NCBI GenBank assembly: GCA_020056205.1
Contig: JAGVIF010000594.1
Coordinates: forward strand, 1-10,780
DNA length: 10,780 nt
Source of the DNA: Lentisphaeria bacterium
GTDB lineage: Bacteria > Verrucomicrobiota > Lentisphaeria > Victivallales > GWF2-50-93
Direction: 5' to 3'
In this document: in pieces, positions 1 to 6,291 of the stretch
Position numbering within the stretch: position 1 is the first letter of the stretch
How the letters are laid out: each line of letters begins with the position of its first letter
Program-made: the position numbers and the translations under genes
Notes under the pieces: model-generated
Database searches by the model: none
What the model was told of the DNA's origin: nothing
Seen by the model: the letters and a program-made list of their open reading frames with translations, nothing else

Positions 1-76
1 ACCGCCTCGGGTATGCCTCCGGTTTTGTGGCTCGTCTGAATTTCATAATATCCTTCATCGGCATCGGTTTTGAGTT

Positions 77-105
77 TTGCAATTGGCTCGAATATGTGAT
101 AAAAT
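77..105 (+). promoter_or_regulatory. Possible sigma70-type promoter for tsaB-PPIase
   Basis: TTGCAA at 77-82 and TAAAAT at 100-105 are separated by 17 bases, a good match to -35 and -10 boxes. They lie about 105 bases upstream of the tsaB start. The -35 part coincides with a word (TTGCAATTGGCTCG) that recurs at 9943-9956, so it could instead belong to a dispersed intergenic repeat. This is a pattern match only. Confidence 0.4.
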
Positions 106-211
106 GCAAAATTACTTGTTTTTCTATAAAAATATCGCATCGTCAACTGTTTTTCGCAAAATAAAGAATTAAGATATGGATTCTGCCGTTTAACCACGCA
201 AATTTAAAATA

Positions 212-886
212 ATGAAAGAAACTTCTGTCGCAATTGATGTGTTTGGGGGATATCACAAAATCGCCGTCGCGCCGTCGGGGATAAATGGTGAAATAATTGA
301 GGAAAGCCTGTGCGCCGAGAAAGCGGACAGGGGACAGTTTCTCACATGGATATCATCATCTTTGAATAAAAATGGACTTTCTATACATGATGTTTCACGC
401 TGGACTATTGGAACCGGGCCCGGGTCTTTTTCAGCATTAAGAGTATTGTCGGCCACAATACTCGGATTAACTTTCAAAAAAGACAATGTGAAGACAAGGG
501 GATTGCCTTCCCCGGCGGCATTTTCTGAATTTTTTGAAGATAACACCTCAAGCTTCGCCGTCCTTTATGAGGTTATGAAGAACCTCGCTGTCCTGTGCGA
601 AATTCGCAAAGAAGGGATGAACTGTTCTTTGCGCGGTTTTTTTCCCGGAAAAAATGTTCAAGAACTGATTCCCAATGTGAAAAAACCGGAAAGCGCGATT
701 ATATTCCTCCCCGCTAAGGACGGGCAGGGCGGGCATTATTCTCAGGAATCTGAAAATGGAATCAGAATTGTCCGCGAATATCCTTTGAGACGGCTCATTT
801 TCCTGAACCCTGATTCGTGGGAAAGGGAGAGCGCAAAAGAACTTGTCTACGCCCGGCCATCGGCTATGATTCCAGAAAAAAAATAA
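212..886 (+). CDS. tsaB: TsaB-like tRNA t6A-modification protein (divergent)
   Basis: TsaB (YeaZ) is an ASKHA-fold protein that partners TsaD and TsaE in the cytoplasm to place threonylcarbamoyl on A37 of ANN-decoding tRNAs. It has no catalytic site of its own and acts as TsaD's dimer partner. The diagnostic block is GTGPGSFSALR at residues 67-77, followed by a helix ATILGLTF, matching the family's GPGSFTGLRIG...A.GLA. The N-terminus (residues 5-20, SVAIDVFGGYHKIAVA) fits the first beta-strand pair but lacks the usual DTS after the aspartate. The C-terminal half is poorly conserved. At 224 residues the length is normal. The ATG at 212 has no clear Shine-Dalgarno sequence, but the strand starts where expected. 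The stop is TAA. It is followed after 16 bases by a PPIase gene, probably on the same transcript. A general ASKHA-fold paralogue is possible but less likely. Confidence 0.8.
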   Translation: MKETSVAIDVFGGYHKIAVAPSGINGEIIEESLCAEKADRGQFLTWISSSLNKNGLSIHDVSRWTIGTGPGSFSALRVLSATILGLTFKKDNVKTRGLPSPAAFSEFFEDNTSSFAVLYEVMKNLAVLCEIRKEGMNCSLRGFFPGKNVQELIPNVKKPESAIIFLPAKDGQGGHYSQESENGIRIVREYPLRRLIFLNPDSWERESAKELVYARPSAMIPEKK

Positions 887-902
887 AAAACCAAGGTGAA
901 AA

Positions 903-1877
903 ATGTTTGCGTTGAACTGTTGCGATTTTCGCAAGATATGCCTCTCGGCAATATTTATCATCGCTTTTTCCATTTCCGCAGTTAACGCTCAGGAACAAAA
1001 TTCTATACTCGCGACCGTGAACGGAGAAGCCATAACAGTGTTTGATGTCATCTCGGACACAAAGGAACGCGAGGAGAGACTCCTGTCAATATATCCTGCC
1101 GAAGAGGCGAAGAAAGAAATAGAAAGACTTAGGAAAAACGCCGTTGAAAAAATGATCGCCGATATGCTCGCCTCCGAAGAATTCAAAAAGCGCGAGTATA
1201 CGATGCCTCCTCAGATAATTGAAGACATGCTCGATTCTCTCGCCATTGAAATGGCCGGCGGCGACAGAGAAAAACTTGCCGAAATTGCGGAAAAAAACGG
1301 AATCAGCATGAATGAACTGAGGAAAAAAGCGGAAAAAAGAGCCGCCTCTGAAATAATCATAAATGAATTTTGCTCAAGGCAAATCAGTGTATCGCCGAAG
1401 GAAATACAGGATTATTTCGATGAGAAAATGGAATCATCATCGGAATCAAAGGTGGAACTCTACGCCATCCTCATAAAAAAAAGCGCAGACGGTCGCAGGA
1501 AGAAAATTATTGAGAAAATTGCCAAAGACTTGGAATCGGACAACAAAAATATTTTCATGACTCTCGCAAGGCTCTATTCGGAAACGGCAAGCGCGAACAA
1601 AGGCGGATCTCTCGGCTGGGTTGATAAGAGCAAACTCAGACCTGAATTCGCAGTAGCCATAAACGGGCTTGCTCCCGGCAAATCCAAAGGCCCGGTCGAA
1701 ACCGAAGAGGGAAGCTACTTTCTCTTCGTCTCCGCTGAAGACGACGGCAAAATGGAACTCACCGGGGAGGATATGGCCGCTCTCAAAGAGGAAATAGCCT
1801 CAAGCAAAAAAGACTTGAAGAAAAAAGATTTTATAGATAAACTCAAAGAAAATGCGGTAATAAGATATTTTTTTTGA
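903..1877 (+). CDS. Exported PpiC/SurA-like peptidyl-prolyl isomerase
   Basis: This is probably a periplasmic parvulin-type foldase or chaperone assisting envelope proteins. Residues 1-29 form a signal peptide with a hydrophobic core (ICLSAIFIIAFSISA) and a likely signal peptidase I site VNA|QE. No lipobox cysteine follows. Residues 33-160 resemble a SurA N-terminal domain: ILATVNGEAITVFDV followed by long charged helices. Residues about 183-277 are a rotamase domain, with LARLYSETASANKGGSLGWV at 221-240, then a PEFAVAINGLAPG segment and the closing GPVETEEGSYFLFV. Only one rotamase domain is present, whereas E. coli SurA has two. The C-terminal tail is lysine-rich. AGGTG lies five bases upstream of the ATG and supports this start. 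The gene follows tsaB by 16 bases. It could equally be called PrsA-like, but the signal peptide is type I. Confidence 0.85.
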   Translation: MFALNCCDFRKICLSAIFIIAFSISAVNAQEQNSILATVNGEAITVFDVISDTKEREERLLSIYPAEEAKKEIERLRKNAVEKMIADMLASEEFKKREYTMPPQIIEDMLDSLAIEMAGGDREKLAEIAEKNGISMNELRKKAEKRAASEIIINEFCSRQISVSPKEIQDYFDEKMESSSESKVELYAILIKKSADGRRKKIIEKIAKDLESDNKNIFMTLARLYSETASANKGGSLGWVDKSKLRPEFAVAINGLAPGKSKGPVETEEGSYFLFVSAEDDGKMELTGEDMAALKEEIASSKKDLKKKDFIDKLKENAVIRYFF

Positions 1878-1947
1878 AATAGCGTTTCAGATTTGCCAAT
1901 TGCATGGGCGAGACGTACAGCTCCCTGAAAACGCTGTTATTTTTTTC
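1878..1947 (+). terminator. Probable terminator between convergent genes
   Basis: AATAGCGTTTCAG at 1878-1890, directly after the PPIase stop codon, pairs with CTGAAAACGCTGTT at 1925-1938 with one bulge and one G-T pair. A T-rich tract follows at 1940-1947. The 34-base loop is long but contains its own small GGGCGAG/CTCCC stem. The T-tract is on the plus side, so this terminates the plus-strand pair. The right arm overlaps the permease stop codon. On the minus strand the hairpin is not followed by a U-run. Confidence 0.55.
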
Positions 1948-3652
1948 TGTTCTCATCGGCAAAGTCGGCCATTGAGAGGTTTTCTATTCTAAGAGGTTTT
2001 GTAATTTCACCTGTCTGCTCAGTGTCCAAGATAACGAGTTTTGCGTTTCTGAGCCATTCTTCGGTCGGTGTCTTGAAAACCAATTCGCAGGCATGGTTTT
2101 CGATCCGACCTGACAGTCCGTATAAATTAAGGACGAAGTCAAAGGGATTGGGCATCATCCTGCTTGGAACACATATTGAGTTATCCTGGGAATTATACAA
2201 TACAAAATTGCCCCCTGCCTTAAAGAAATTTATTGAGTCTGTCATTTTTTCAAGATAGGTTTTCTCCCTGTCCGGATTTGCGGCGAAAACGAAGTTTATT
2301 TTTTTTGAGGATAGAAAAATCTCACAACCGCCGTCAACCTGTTTCATCCCCATCAAAGTTGTGCGTTTGTTTCCGTTCGTACGGGAAGCTCCTTTCTCCA
2401 GCGGCAACTCGGCTATGATTTTATATTTGAATGTGGAAAACAGCAAATCCGCCGAATATACGCCGGTCTTTCCGGCGCACTTGTTGAAATCATCGTCTTT
2501 CAAACTGATCAGGGTACAAAGCTGGAGTTTCTTCTTGGAATTTAAGACTTTCGCGTTGTTTAAAACGGATTGCAGCGCTTCGACATCCATATCGGGTGGA
2601 GCAAAAATAATTTCAGGGTTTGTTTGCCTCATCATAACTCCGGTGATATTATTGCCGGAAACAGTAAGGTCCGGAAAAACAATTTTAGCCGATTTTACTT
2701 CCTTGATTTCTACGGCGTATCCTGAAGGAGTGTTGAGGATTTCAAGATAGGCATTCAGATATATCTCGTTGATTTTGTAAAACGCGCTGGATTCGAAACT
2801 TTTCTTGTGCAAACCGCCGGCCGCAATCGAAATTGAATCGGTTGATGGCATTTCCTTTTTCACAAAAGCCGGAGACTTATAGTAATCCAGAACATCCAGG
2901 GACCAAAACCATTTCACCAGAAGGAGAATTATAATCAAAACTATGGAATAAACAATGGAACGCCTTGTATTCCGCGTTATGTACTGACAATAGACGATAA
3001 ACGATCCAATGAGTATCAGAACAATATCCGCCACCACTTTCCTCGACATCATCAGTCCCGATGTGGGATTTAAATGACTGAAGGATGAAAATACTAACGG
3101 CATAAAAAACATTGAGAGAATCCAGCCAAGCAACGGCAGGATGAAGTAGGATGCGACAACAGTTATTACGCAGACAACCGCGTAGATCGCAAAATTTCTT
3201 GTGAGCGAGGCAATGATGACCAAGGGAACGACGAGCGCAAGTTTTTCAATGATGATTTCAGGAACGCCTGGTAGAATCTGGCGGAACGAATAACCGTTCG
3301 CTATAAACATAATTTCAGCGGCAAGCGCGGGCAAAACTATAAGAAGCGCGATAAATAATGTCTTTGTCAGTAATATCGTTCCGGCGGAAAGCGGTCTTGT
3401 GAGCCAAAATGCGGTCGAATCAACAAGCGGCTCGTCATGCACAAGCAACGGAATCATAACGAGAAGCAGGAGAGACTGAACAGATACGACCAGTGTGGAG
3501 AAAATGGCGCCGATCTGGTTGGAGATGACATTTGAAAAAGGAATTATATTGAGAATGGGTTGGATTGCCAGAATCAGCCCCCATGAGGCAAGCAACAGCC
3601 AATGGCGGCGGACATCCTTTTTAAGCTGCAGCATGATAAGAGTTGTTTTCAC
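1937..3652 (-). CDS. ABC-2 type permease with large C-terminal soluble domain
   Basis: This is the membrane subunit of an ABC exporter, paired with the ATPase encoded just upstream. The first 250 residues hold about six hydrophobic segments, near 19-37, 47-71, 94-117, 137-188 (long, probably two helices), 208-224 and 233-250. Between the second and third lies DSTAFWLTRPLSAGTILLTK (79-98), a motif I associate with ABC-2 family permeases. Residues 255-571 have no membrane segment and look beta-rich, so they form a soluble domain of about 310 residues after the last helix, probably outside the cytoplasm; I do not recognise it. The start is a GTG at 3652-3650 overlapping the ATPase TAG stop by one base (TAGTG), with GGAGG nine bases upstream, a layout typical of translational coupling. 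The stop is TAA. The substrate is unknown. Confidence 0.8.
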   Translation of the reverse strand: MKTTLIMLQLKKDVRRHWLLLASWGLILAIQPILNIIPFSNVISNQIGAIFSTLVVSVQSLLLLVMIPLLVHDEPLVDSTAFWLTRPLSAGTILLTKTLFIALLIVLPALAAEIMFIANGYSFRQILPGVPEIIIEKLALVVPLVIIASLTRNFAIYAVVCVITVVASYFILPLLGWILSMFFMPLVFSSFSHLNPTSGLMMSRKVVADIVLILIGSFIVYCQYITRNTRRSIVYSIVLIIILLLVKWFWSLDVLDYYKSPAFVKKEMPSTDSISIAAGGLHKKSFESSAFYKINEIYLNAYLEILNTPSGYAVEIKEVKSAKIVFPDLTVSGNNITGVMMRQTNPEIIFAPPDMDVEALQSVLNNAKVLNSKKKLQLCTLISLKDDDFNKCAGKTGVYSADLLFSTFKYKIIAELPLEKGASRTNGNKRTTLMGMKQVDGGCEIFLSSKKINFVFAANPDREKTYLEKMTDSINFFKAGGNFVLYNSQDNSICVPSRMMPNPFDFVLNLYGLSGRIENHACELVFKTPTEEWLRNAKLVILDTEQTGEITKPLRIENLSMADFADENRKK

Positions 3653-4566
3653 TATTCCTTCCCTCCCTGGCTTTTGGTATAGGTCTTTGCCAGCACAATG
3701 AAAATTTCCCGCAGAGTCATTTCTTTTGCCGCAATTACTCCGTTCGGAAACAATGGCTGGATTAGACTTTCCGTTTTGCCGTATTCATATTGTGTTTCAA
3801 TGAATGTCGTAACGCGTCCCTGATGTTCCGGGAGGAGCCAGTGGTCCGGGAGCTTTGGAAGCGACTCTACCGGCATCTCGCCGGTAATCTCAATTTTTCG
3901 CATCCTTGACTGGAGAACTTCGAGTTTTTCGCTCAGTTTCAATTCTCCCCTGTCAATAAAGCCGACCCAGTCAGAGAGCTGTTCAACTTCGTCAACGTCA
4001 TGCGAGGAAATGAAAATAGTCCATTTCTCCGATTCAGTAATATCAAGAACGCCGCGGACGAACTCGTCCCTGACGAGCGGGTCAAGTCCGGTAAAGGGTT
4101 CGTCCAGCACAAGCAGTCTTGGGCGATATGCCAGAGAGGAGAGTAGCGCCGTCTTCACTCTCATCCCTCGTGAAAGCCCTCTTATTTTCTGTGATTTGGG
4201 CAAGTCAAACTGCCTGATAAGTTTTGCGCAAAAGTCGTCATCCCATCTCGGGTACATGGATTTGCAGTACTCCAGAAAACCGCCGACACTCATCCAATCC
4301 GGAAGTTTCTGATTTTCCGAGACATATCCTATCTGCCTCTAGGTTTCCTCGTCCAGCTTTCCGGAATTTACGCCCAGAACTGACGAACTGCCTCCCGTCG
4401 GTTTTATAATGTTCATCAAAAGTTTTATGGTTGTAGTTTTTCCCGCTCCGTTCGGCCCAAGAAACGCATAGATACTTCCCTCCGGAACATCAAGCTTAAG
4501 ATTGTTAACAGCCCGGAGTTTGCCGAAACATTTGGAAAGTCCGTCAGTTTGAACAACACCTGCCAT
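3652..4566 (-). pseudogene. ABC transporter ATPase (YtrB-like), interrupted by in-frame TAG at codon 76
   Basis: Reading through one stop gives a complete 304-codon ATPase. Walker A GPNGAGKTT is at 37-45, the Q-loop region IGYVSENQ at 79-86, the signature LSRGM at 131-135, Walker B LLVLDEP at about 150-157 and the H-loop SSHD at 187-190. LSRGM in place of LSGGQ is common in YtrB-type exporters controlled by short GntR repressors. The ATG at 4566 has GGAGG eight bases upstream. Codon 76 is TAG (4339-4341), and the frame continues without a shift into RQIGYVSENQKLPDW. The nearest single-base ancestors are TGG (Trp) or CAG (Gln). The stop splits Walker A from all other nucleotide-binding motifs, so neither piece could work alone. 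No strong ribosome site precedes the internal ATG at 4293. Alternatives are a sequencing error, suppression or readthrough. The lack of other damage suggests a recent event. Confidence 0.8.
4339..4341 (-). other. In-frame amber codon inside the ABC ATPase
   Basis: The plus strand reads CTA here, so the minus strand reads TAG. Preceding codons give GKLDEET and following codons give RQIGYVSENQ, both expected of an intact ATPase. TAG also ends the ATPase itself (3654-3652, followed in frame by TGA) and the LysM lipoprotein, so it looks like an ordinary stop codon in this genome. Confidence 0.9.
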
Positions 4567-4635
4567 TTTCAGTCCTCCGTTTGGGATTTTATTTTTTTGA
4601 CTCTGCTCCTTTGAAACTACTACTTTTTTCGGGGT

Positions 4636-4751
4636 CGAATGCCGCTAAGTTAATGCGCATTTCGAGGCAGCGCGGGTCTATTTGACCCGCGACTATCGGG
4701 TCAGATAGACCCGAGTTACTTTTTTCGAAATCCTTAACTTAGCGGCATTCG
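4636..4751. repeat. 116-bp nested palindrome
   Basis: Outer arms CGAATGCCGCTAAGTTAA (4636-4653) and its exact complement (4734-4751) pair over 18 bp. Middle arms ATTTCGA (4659-4665) and TCGAAAT (4725-4731) pair over 7 bp. Inner arms at 4673-4689 and 4697-4713 pair over 16 of 17 bases, and each inner arm is itself a small palindrome (GGGTC-n5-GACCC). All three axes fall near 4693-4695. The size and symmetry suggest a palindromic non-autonomous element or a structured RNA/DNA element. No transposase is nearby. Confidence 0.85.
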
Positions 4752-4815
4752 GGTCGGTATCGCTATCGGCGTCGGTATCGATTTTAGGTTGCCGATTTCA
4801 AAATTCTTCACCGCA

Positions 4816-4860
4816 GAGACATAAGAGACATAAGGGACGCAAGGGACACAAGGGACATAC
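4816..4860 (+). repeat. Five 9-bp tandem units (GRGACRYAA type)
   Basis: The units GAGACATAA, GAGACATAA, GGGACGCAA, GGGACACAA and GGGACATAC follow one another without gaps. They are preceded by TTCACC, like the CACCGATGA units at 10672-10700. Confidence 0.85.
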
Positions 4861-5029
4861 AAAAATTTAGAATTTTGCGGCTGACTGCGATTCTCGCGGT
4901 TTTATCAATAAGAAACTGCCAAGAAAGAGACACGCTAAAGTCGAAGATCCCGGGTCTGTAGGAACTCGGGACTGTGAACTCCAACTAAATCAGTTTTAAG
5001 TGTTAGGTTTTAAGTTTTAAGTTTTCTGC

Positions 5030-5215
5030 TTTTTCACTCTCGCATTTCCGCGCTCTTAGTATTTGGTGATTTTAAGATTTGGAGATTTTCAATTTCTGAT
5101 TTTTAATTCAATTCTCGAATCGGTCGGATCGGACAGATTTTTCCCGAACTTTAGAACTTCTCCATCGTTTTCTTCTTTCTAAATTCTACTTTCTACTTTT
5201 TTCACTCTCGCATTT
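5030..5215 (+). repeat. 18-bp direct repeat pair 168 bases apart
   Basis: TTTTTCACTCTCGCATTT occurs at 5030-5047 and again at 5198-5215, exact over all 18 bases. Both copies lie in AT-rich non-coding DNA. Confidence 0.85.
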
Positions 5216-5283
5216 TCGAACTCTCGAACTCCCAAACTTCTCAATTGGCTTAGCGTTCGATTCCGATCCCGGCTCCGATTAGA

Positions 5284-5323
5284 TTTCATTTTGATAAAAC
5301 CCCGAGGTGCAAGCGCTCGGGGT
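5284..5323. repeat. 40-bp hairpin repeat, copy 1 (overlaps the gntR 3' end)
   Basis: This copy matches 10712-10751 at 37 of 40 bases in the same orientation. It contains CCCCGAG (5300-5306), a 9-base loop and CTCGGGG (5316-5322). Read on the minus strand it provides the last codons and TGA stop of gntR. Confidence 0.85.
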
Positions 5324-5708
5324 CGGTTACCGACATGCGGCTCCAATGTCTATTGATCGCCCTGATCAGATATTCCTTATTTAATCGGAGACTTTTCGCC
5401 TCCACGACAAGGCGCTCAATTTCATCTTCCAAGATGTCGTCGCGCTGTTCATCTGTGGTCTTCTTTTGGAAAGCGGCTATTGTATATCCGATACCAGGCC
5501 TGACCTCGATCAATCCTTCGTTTGCGAGACGCGTAAACGCTTTCTGCGCAGTGTTGGGATTGATTCTGAGCTCTTGGCTCAATCCCCTGACGGAAACCAT
5601 CCTGTCTCCGGGCTTCAACTGTCCGAAAACTATTGCCTTTTTGACGGCATAGGCAAGCTGTTCGCTTATCGGGCTTCTAGGTTTCAAGCTGACTGTAAAC
5701 GGAATCAT
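5286..5708 (-). CDS. GntR-family regulator, YtrA type
   Basis: This is a short DNA-binding repressor, usually autoregulating and controlling an adjacent ABC exporter. Residues 10-75 form the GntR winged helix: PISEQLAYAVKKAIVFGQLK, then LKPGDRMVSVRGLSQ, then the recognition helix INPNTAQKAFTRLANEGLIE, then the wing VRPGIGY. Residues 86-122 form the short helical dimerisation tail of the YtrA subfamily, with no FadR or HutC effector domain. I chose the ATG at 5708 because GGAG sits eight bases upstream; a GTG at 5735 would add nine residues without such support. The final residues (about 129-140, DPERLHLGVLSK) are encoded within or beside a dispersed hairpin repeat, so the C-terminus may have been replaced by it. 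The ABC genes on the same strand lie about 720 bases downstream, unusually far. The likely target is the ABC promoter and its own. Confidence 0.85.
   Translation of the reverse strand: MIPFTVSLKPRSPISEQLAYAVKKAIVFGQLKPGDRMVSVRGLSQELRINPNTAQKAFTRLANEGLIEVRPGIGYTIAAFQKKTTDEQRDDILEDEIERLVVEAKSLRLNKEYLIRAINRHWSRMSVTDPERLHLGVLSK
5296..5322 (-). terminator. Likely intrinsic terminator of gntR, inside its last codons
   Basis: On the minus strand CCCCGAG, a 9-base loop, CTCGGGG and then TTTTAT form a 7-bp GC-rich stem with a short U-run. It would end gntR transcription before the distant ABC genes. It overlaps the coding end, which is unusual, and the short U-run limits certainty. Confidence 0.5.
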
Positions 5709-5767
5709 GTTGATTTCTCCGGCGTAGGCAAACACGCAAACTGAATTGCGGGTATTAGTAAATATTC

Positions 5768-5810
5768 ACCGAACACATATGATGACCGACCGGTGATTCA
5801 TCGGTTCGGT
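5768..5810. promoter_or_regulatory. Interrupted palindrome upstream of gntR
   Basis: ACCGAAC (5768-5774) pairs with GTTCGGT (5804-5810), and inside it GATGA (5781-5785) pairs with TCATC (5798-5802) around a central ACCGGT. It lies 60-100 bases upstream of the gntR start, so it may be an operator for the autoregulated repressor, or part of the inverted-repeat element whose end it overlaps. Confidence 0.35.
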
Positions 5811-5837
5811 CTATCTACCTCGTTAGGATGCTCTCTT

Positions 5838-6032
5838 TTATTTCCCATGACTAATTCTAATAATGTGCCCATCGTCCTTAGATATTTCAGCTACGGGTAC
5901 GCCGCCAACACATTCTCCTAGAAGTGAGCCACTAACATACCATATTCCATCTTTCAAAATTGTACTAAATGGTTTCCGTTTAACATTCGGAAGATATGGT
6001 TGACTTGCGTTCAAATCAAGTAGAATTGCCAT
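5838..6032 (-). CDS. Small protein resembling the C-terminus of NTF2-fold immunity proteins
   Basis: The 64-residue product ends GGVPVAEISKDDGHIIRISHGK. Together with KRKPFSTILKDGIWYVSGSL (19-38), this matches the pattern I know from NTF2-fold immunity proteins: a proline-rich lead, a W-V-SG strand, a GG turn, then an I-x-K-x-DG-x-I-x-x-x-HGK end. Such proteins usually protect against polymorphic toxins. The N-terminal helices of the usual domain are short or missing. The frame stays open upstream to a TAG at 6072-6074, but no ATG, GTG or TTG lies between, so the ATG at 6032 is the only usual start, and no good Shine-Dalgarno precedes it. The gene may be an N-terminally truncated remnant. No toxin gene is nearby. 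It lies inside a segment bounded by 17-bp inverted repeats, consistent with transfer. Expression is unproven. Confidence 0.5.
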   Translation of the reverse strand: MAILLDLNASQPYLPNVKRKPFSTILKDGIWYVSGSLLGECVGGVPVAEISKDDGHIIRISHGK

Positions 6033-6271
6033 TTTTTTTGCAATTTTGCCTCTTAACGCCCATGGTCTCCCCTACCCGCCTCGGCGGGTTAGGAGCGCTA
6101 TCTTCTTCGAATTCCGAAATCCTTTCACCACCCGCTTCGCTGAAGAGCACGAAGGTCACGAAGCAAATGATTCTGTACACTTCTATCGCCCACGCAATTC
6201 AGATTCAAACCTTCCTTCGCGGCCTTCGTCTGCTTCGTGGTGATGACTATCTTTCATTTCGAAAGGACAAG
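6033..6271. other. Non-coding repeat-like DNA between the small ORF and guaB
   Basis: This stretch contains a GC-rich hairpin (CCTACCCGCC-TC-GGCGGGTTAGG, 6071-6093) and CACGAAGG-type words read on either strand (for example near 6148-6163 and 6216-6241). They resemble the short tandem words elsewhere in the window. No U-run follows the hairpin, so it is not a good terminator. I see no gene. Confidence 0.6.
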
Positions 6272-6291
6272 GTTCGGTGAATATTTACAAA

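Larger units (their letters stand above)
4567..5285. other. 719-base non-coding region, mosaic of short repeats
   Basis: I see no credible gene between the ATPase start and the gntR stop. The stretch contains a 116-bp nested palindrome (4636-4751), GGGTCGGTATCG-type words (4751-4780), five 9-bp tandem units (4816-4860), an AT-rich part with TTTTAAG repeats (about 4993-5025), an 18-bp direct repeat (5030 and 5198), and CGAAC/CTCTCGAAC words near 5216-5240. Several blocks recur at 10532-10780. A weak promoter for the ATPase may lie on the minus strand, with TAAAAT near 4590 and TTCAAA 18 bases further upstream. Confidence 0.7.
5758..6288. repeat. 531-bp segment bounded by 17-bp perfect inverted repeats
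   Basis: GTAAATATTCACCGAAC at 5758-5774 is the exact reverse complement of 6272-6288. The match stops sharply on both sides. The segment fits almost exactly between the guaB stop (6292) and the gntR start (5708). It holds one small immunity-like gene and repeat-like DNA but no transposase. I see no clear target-site duplication outside the ends. It could be a non-autonomous mobile element, or two inverted copies of a dispersed short repeat. Confidence 0.75.

Noticed and set aside
548..973. A 141-codon minus-strand frame opposite tsaB and the PPIase start
   Set aside because: It lies opposite two well-supported genes, and its product shows no recognisable domain.
3652..4566. Genome-wide recoding of TAG as an amino acid
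   Set aside because: TAG is the natural end of the LysM lipoprotein after a typical IPKK terminus, and it ends the ATPase just before an in-frame TGA and the overlapping permease start.
5243..5280. A tRNA T-loop-like word (GTTCGATTC)
   Set aside because: Its flanks do not pair as a T-stem, and no anticodon arm or acceptor stem is in reach.
6071..6093. The GC-rich hairpin as a guaB terminator
   Set aside because: It has no U-run on the minus strand and lies about 200 bases past the stop.
5765..6095. Integron cassette with attC sites around the immunity-like gene
   Set aside because: On the minus strand CTCCTAAC and GTTAAGAG near 6050-6095 pair at 7 of 8 bases, but the site after the gene has GTTCGGT instead of GTTRRRY, and no integrase is present.
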